Below are positions 28,971-30,919 of a DNA stretch of 30,919 nucleotides, in pieces. The DNA is from a virus: positions 1 to 30,919 of the IMG/VR virus record IMGVR_UViG_3300042691_017476, one strand, 5' to 3'. The notes below the pieces were generated by a model that ran no database searches, had not been told where the DNA came from, and was given only the letters and a program-made list of their open reading frames with translations. Both the position numbers and the translations under genes were made by a program. The first letter of the stretch is position 1. Each line of letters starts with the position of its first letter.

Positions 28971-30430
28971 GTACTTTAATAATTCGTAAAAAATCATTAA
29001 AAACGTGGTTGCATATTGATAGTGTGCTTGGCTCGTTCATTATATCTAAGTTCTATTTTAGTGCTGACAATCTTACTTTTCAAATAGTAGAACAAGGATT
29101 AGCTAAAAGACTTATTTATAATGTAGAGGATATAACGTTATATGATGATGTCAATGGGGGCGGTGCTGAAACTTTTAGTACTATTACTGAATTATCGCTA
29201 AGATTAGAAGAGTTAAAATACCCAGCTTTTCAAAGAGATGGCGAAATAACATCAATCGCTGGTTTTATTGAAGCTGGAACAAACGTAACTATAACTGGTT
29301 CGGGTACTTTAGATGACCCTTATGTTATTAATGCAACTGGTGGCGGTGGCGGTTCTCAAACCCTACAACAAGTTCTTGGAGAAGGGGGAAGGGGTGTTAG
29401 ATTTACACCAAACAACTCTGATGATGCTGTTTTTGAATTAGCAGATAGAGGAAAAGTGGTTTTAAAAAGAGGTAATGGAGATTTCTTTTTAAACGCTGGA
29501 ATATTTGAGGTCGGAGACGAATTAATTTTTGAGGCTATTTTAGATAATTGGGGAGGTGGTGTTTCTTTTGACTTAGATACACAGATTTTTGTAAATGGTG
29601 TTGACGTTCAAGGGGGTGCTGTTGGTATATCTAGTAATCAAAGAGGATATTTATTTTTAAGTGAAATAGTATCTGGTGTTGAGTATTGGATTTATAGAGT
29701 TATATCTAATGTAATAGAAGAAATAACAGTTGATGCAACACCAACAAACGGAAGCGAAAACCCAGTTAGTTCTAATGGTGTTTTTGATGCTTTAGCAACA
29801 AAAGAAAACACAATAACGGCTGGTACTACTGCACAATATTATAGAGGCGATAAAACGTTTCAAACTTTAGATAAAACAGCAGTAGGATTAGCAAACGTCG
29901 ACAATACAAGCGATGCGAATAAACCAATTAGCACGGCTACTCAAACTGCTTTAAACAATAGAACGGCTAATGCGGTAAAACGTGCCGTTGCCTCTTCTCC
30001 AGTTACTGGAGTAACAATAGAAGCTATTTTAAGTTCAGATGAAATAGTTGGCAATTTCTTTAGCACAAACGATATAATGCAATTAGTAACGGCAAGGTTT
30101 ATTAAAACTGGTACTTTAGGAACTTGTACGTATAGAGTAAGAATTAACACAGTAAATTCTTTAAGTGGTGCAGTAACAATAGCAACGCTAAATAATGCTG
30201 GTATTTACGCTAAAATAGGTAATAGAACATTTACTATAACTGGTGGTAACTTAAGAGGGTACAATTTTACGGATAACGGTATTAGTAGCGGTCAAGATAC
30301 TGGTTCAGCTTCTTTAGCGGAAGCCTCAACTGCTTACAACCCAGCAAACAGTATTTTTATACTTACAACGGCACAATTAGCAAACGGTGGGGATAGTACG
30401 GTTTTAAGAGAATTATTAATTACAAACTAA
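28967..30430 (+). CDS. Tail fibre protein
   Basis: A 487-residue protein with fibre traits. The N-terminal domain (1 to about 120) would attach to the tail. A Gly-rich linker with GGGGGS (about 125-131) follows, then a beta domain, a repeat region with VDATPTNGSENPVSSNGVFD and LANVDNTSDANKPISTATQT (about 307-326), the latter being the characteristic trimeric fibre-shaft repeat of many phages, and a C-terminal beta domain likely to contact the host. No intramolecular chaperone signature can be seen. Confidence 0.75.
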   Translation: MSTLIIRKKSLKTWLHIDSVLGSFIISKFYFSADNLTFQIVEQGLAKRLIYNVEDITLYDDVNGGGAETFSTITELSLRLEELKYPAFQRDGEITSIAGFIEAGTNVTITGSGTLDDPYVINATGGGGGSQTLQQVLGEGGRGVRFTPNNSDDAVFELADRGKVVLKRGNGDFFLNAGIFEVGDELIFEAILDNWGGGVSFDLDTQIFVNGVDVQGGAVGISSNQRGYLFLSEIVSGVEYWIYRVISNVIEEITVDATPTNGSENPVSSNGVFDALATKENTITAGTTAQYYRGDKTFQTLDKTAVGLANVDNTSDANKPISTATQTALNNRTANAVKRAVASSPVTGVTIEAILSSDEIVGNFFSTNDIMQLVTARFIKTGTLGTCTYRVRINTVNSLSGAVTIATLNNAGIYAKIGNRTFTITGGNLRGYNFTDNGISSGQDTGSASLAEASTAYNPANSIFILTTAQLANGGDSTVLRELLITN

Positions 30431-30434
30431 AAAT

Positions 30435-30596
30435 ATGAAAGTAGTGGTAGACAAAAATACTGGTCAAGTTTTATATGGCACTTTAGTAGAAGTTGAACTT
30501 TTAGAAAATGAAGTGCTTATTGATGATTTGCCAAATAGTGAATTTACAAACCCTTATTATAATTTTAAAACACAAACTTTTTACGACAATATATGA
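30435..30596 (+). CDS. Small protein, 53 residues, after the fibre gene
   Basis: MKVVVDKNTGQVLYGTLVEV, then an acidic stretch LLENEVLIDDLP and a C terminus with NPYYNFKTQTFYDNI. Compact and acidic, in the place where fibre-assembly or tip proteins are often encoded. Its stop overlaps the following start by ATGA. No motif recognised. Confidence 0.6.
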   Translation: MKVVVDKNTGQVLYGTLVEVELLENEVLIDDLPNSEFTNPYYNFKTQTFYDNI

Positions 30597-30919
30597 TACG
30601 AGTAACAACACTTTCAGGCACAACAAATCCGAATATTTACGAGTTAAATAACGGTTACAACAACGGAATAGGAAGTCAATCTACTTTTAAATTCCCACAA
30701 TCAATAGCAACCGATTCAAAAGGCAACTGCTACGTTATTGATGATTTTCCAGTCATTCGTAAAGTAGAGCCAAACGGTAACACTTCGTCTTTTAGTGGTG
30801 TTGCAATACTTCAAGGTATATCTTATATTAGAGAGTACGTCGATGGCGCAAATCCACGTTATCAAAATTTGACTGCAATAGCTACTGATGCTAATGATAA
30901 TATTTATGTTATTGATAAT
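30593..30919 (+). CDS. NHL-repeat protein, probable receptor-binding tail component (cut by window edge)
   Basis: The first 109 residues are visible and the frame is open at the edge. ATDSKGNCYVIDDFPVIRKV, then EPNGN, and later ATDANDNIYVIDN, are NHL repeats, which build beta propellers. Propellers in this position after fibre genes often bind host surface polymers. It starts ATGATACGA with an ATGA overlap to the preceding gene. Full length and number of repeats are unknown. Confidence 0.75.
   Translation, partial: MIRVTTLSGTTNPNIYELNNGYNNGIGSQSTFKFPQSIATDSKGNCYVIDDFPVIRKVEPNGNTSSFSGVAILQGISYIREYVDGANPRYQNLTAIATDANDNIYVIDN

Overview
The window looks like part of a tailed phage or prophage genome from a Bacteroidota host, most likely Flavobacterium or a relative. 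The reasons are strong A+T richness by eye, promoters of the Bacteroidota type (-33 TTG and -7 TANNTTTG) with A-rich leaders instead of clear Shine-Dalgarno sites, and gene families typical of phages of this phylum (VirE/BT4734-type primase-helicase, small co-translated early genes). The capsid is HK97-like, there is an 852-residue tape measure and no sheath gene, so the particle should be a siphovirus. No integrase, lysis gene or recognisable lysogeny repressor is seen. Both ends run off into unseen sequence, and the last gene is cut by the right edge.

Layout: bases 1-11220 are read on the minus strand and bases 11342-30919 on the plus strand, with a divergent promoter region between them. 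From the divergence leftward come a chain of very small early proteins (11220 to 9145, many coupled by ATGA stop/start overlaps), a 154-residue protein and an SSB-like protein with an acidic tail (9074 to 7858, ending in a strong hairpin terminator), an A+T-rich gene-free stretch with repeated AACAGCA motifs, then a replication module: primase-helicase, SF2 helicase and VRR-NUC nuclease. Further left is a modification region: a truncated methyltransferase remnant, a small HTH protein, a phage-type adenine methyltransferase and two paralogous beta-class methyltransferases. The last genes are separated by large imperfect inverted repeats with outer AAC...GTT cores, reminiscent of integron attC sites.

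From the divergence rightward: a small protein, small and large terminase, a free-standing GIY-YIG homing endonuclease, portal, prohead protease, major capsid, a candidate decoration protein, head-tail connectors, tail tube, terminator, then a second tail unit (tail completion, chaperone-like protein, tape measure) and a series of large tip and fibre proteins ending in an NHL-repeat protein.

The most interesting signals lie outside the genes: (1) the attC-like, cassette-like arrangement of methyltransferase genes; (2) a 25-bp palindrome, CTTATTT-N11-AAATAAG, present in four intergenic regions, three of them at promoters of the plus-strand operons; (3) a predicted three-way-junction RNA at the start of the portal transcript whose two hairpin loops both show AGGAGTA; (4) the AACAGCA repeat cluster beside the replication genes. 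All functions come from motifs read by eye; no database search or folding program was run.
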